A DNA stretch of 64,000 nucleotides from Romboutsia lituseburensis (GTDB lineage Bacteria; Bacillota; Clostridia; Peptostreptococcales; Peptostreptococcaceae), in assembly GCF_024723825.1 (NCBI RefSeq), contig NZ_JANQBQ010000001.1, positions 2,294,001 to 2,358,000 on the forward strand, given 5' to 3'. A model generated the notes under the pieces. The model saw only the letters and a program-made list of their open reading frames with translations, ran no database searches and had not been told where the DNA came from. The first letter of the stretch is position 1. Each line of letters begins with the position of its first letter. This document shows positions 63,229 through 64,000 of the stretch, piece after piece. A program made the position numbers and the translations under genes.

Positions 63229-64000
63229 TTAGTTGCTTGATTTTATAACTGTCCATGCCTCATCATATATTTTTTTAACATCCATAGGGAAATCCGTATA
63301 GATTTCGCATCTATCCATTATTTCTTTAGGCATATATGCATTTGGATTATTTTTTACATTTTCTGGTTGTTCTTCTCTAGCTTCTTTATTTGGAGTAGTA
63401 TATCCTATTTCATCAGCTATTCTTAACGCACTTTCTTTATCACTTACAAAATTTATAAACTTCTCAGCACCTTCAATATTTTCCGCATTATTAGGTATGC
63501 ATAAACTATCAATCCAGAAGTTTGCACCTTCTTTTGGTACTACATAAGTTAAATTAGGATATTCATCTTGAAGATTTAATCCTTCCCCAGACCAAATCAT
63601 ATTTATATCAGATTCACCTGCTGGAATCATAGTTGTACCATTATCAACTCCATAAATTGGATTTACTAATTTTCTTTGATTTAACAATAATTTTTTGGCT
63701 TCTTCAATTTCCTTTGGATCAGTTGTATTTAAAGAATATCCTAATTTCTTTAAAGCCGCTCCCATCGTATCTCTATAAGTGTCAAACATAAATATCTTAT
63801 CTTTATATTTTTCATCCCATAGTATATCCCAGCTATCTACTTTTTCTTTTACTACATCTTTATTATAAATAAGCCCTACTGTTCCAAACATATAAGGAAC
63901 TGAGTATTTATTCCCTGGATCTATTTCTAAGTTTAAGTACTCTTCATCCATTTGAGATATATTAGGAATATTATCTTTATTCAAAGTTCTAACAAGCTTC
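63229..64000 (-). CDS. potD: Spermidine/putrescine-binding protein of an ABC transporter, 5' end cut off
   Basis: C-terminal about 256 residues of a PotD-like periplasmic-type binding lipoprotein. The open frame runs through the window edge, so the signal peptide is not seen. Typical pieces: YSVPYMFGTVGLIYNKDVV, WDILWDEKYKDKIFMFDTYRDTMGAALKKLGYSLNTTDPKEIEEAKKLL, INMIWSGEGLNLQDEYPNLTYVVPKEGANFWIDSLCIP and AEKFINFVSDKESALRIADEIGYTTPN. The potABC genes would be expected upstream, outside the window. Confidence 0.92.
   Translation of the reverse strand, partial: KLVRTLNKDNIPNISQMDEEYLNLEIDPGNKYSVPYMFGTVGLIYNKDVVKEKVDSWDILWDEKYKDKIFMFDTYRDTMGAALKKLGYSLNTTDPKEIEEAKKLLLNQRKLVNPIYGVDNGTTMIPAGESDINMIWSGEGLNLQDEYPNLTYVVPKEGANFWIDSLCIPNNAENIEGAEKFINFVSDKESALRIADEIGYTTPNKEAREEQPENVKNNPNAYMPKEIMDRCEIYTDFPMDVKKIYDEAWTVIKSSN

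Noticed and set aside
1-64000. CRISPR arrays, prophage, intact transposases, tRNA or rRNA genes
   Set aside because: No regularly spaced repeats, integrase or transposase frames, or tRNA cloverleaf sequences were recognised on either strand.

Overview
The window is low-GC, roughly 70-75% AT, with strong Shine-Dalgarno (SD) sites, short intergenic gaps and U-tailed terminators. It also carries endospore genes (spoIIR, sipL, yabG, veg and a SleB-type hydrolase). This points to an anaerobic spore-forming Firmicute. The order tilS/ftsH - murI - ddl - spoIIR - gntR - ispE - sipL - veg - yabG, the amino-acid fermentation genes and a sigV/rsiV pair fit the Peptostreptococcaceae (relatives of Clostridioides, Paeniclostridium, Paraclostridium, Terrisporobacter). 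The species is not identified. No tRNA, rRNA, CRISPR array, prophage or intact insertion sequence was seen.

Layout. 1-2.5 kb (-): a cut ECF-transporter S component, a P1/S58 peptidase and birA. 2.7-6.1 kb (-): a four-gene methylmalonyl-CoA module (split mutase, MeaB chaperone, epimerase). 6.3-18.4 kb (-): ftsH, tilS, DUF1934, murI, ddl, sleB-like, spoIIR, gntR, ispE, sipL, veg and yabG, a housekeeping and sporulation block. 18.5-20.6 kb (+): psuK-psuG for pseudouridine breakdown. 21.2-25.4 kb: SEC-C protein, UPF0489, RluA, a methyltransferase and a soluble DUF3298 protein. 25.4-30.8 kb (-): pyrF-carA-carB behind a long leader with three PyrR-binding motifs and two terminators. 30.9-34.8 kb: nitroreductase, M29 aminopeptidase and an orphan PfkB kinase. 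35-38.6 kb (-): luxS, methionine synthase activator and metH (methyl cycle). 38.9-44.4 kb: ttcA, sigV-rsiV, an epimerase, a CrtI/CrtN-like desaturase and a small membrane protein. 44.5-49.8 kb (-): arginine deiminase genes arcA, arcB, arcC and a YfcC-type carrier. 50.2-64 kb: MerR-methyltransferase fusion, yitT, kbl-tdh, yjdM, an NlpC/P60 protein, NhaC-family carrier plus methionine gamma-lyase, SatP acetate carrier, UDG-like protein, BmrR-like regulator with a divergent GNAT, and the 3' part of potD.

Metabolic reading. The window is rich in fermentation and salvage: arginine to ornithine plus ATP, threonine to glycine plus acetyl-CoA, methionine to 2-oxobutyrate, succinyl-/methylmalonyl-CoA interconversion, pseudouridine to uracil plus ribose-5-phosphate, and acetate transport. 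Many start codons needed correction, because an upstream in-frame GTG or ATG overlaps the SD site. ftsH very probably starts at TTG.

Most noteworthy are elements outside the protein genes. Two candidate small RNAs on the minus strand (about 20.78-20.9 kb and 33.47-33.55 kb) share one design: a hairpin with a CCCCCU-containing loop, a C-rich linker, then a terminator with a CGGAA loop. They could pair with the G-rich SD sites of several genes here, including a 12-nt perfect match to the SD of the MerR-methyltransferase gene. A third candidate, in the arcA-arcB gap on the plus strand, has a good sigma-A promoter and a terminator about 80 nt later. The window also shows tandem PyrR attenuators, two MerR-type promoters with 19-bp spacers and dyads, inverted repeats around the veg promoter, and two fragments that look like dispersed clostridial repeats.
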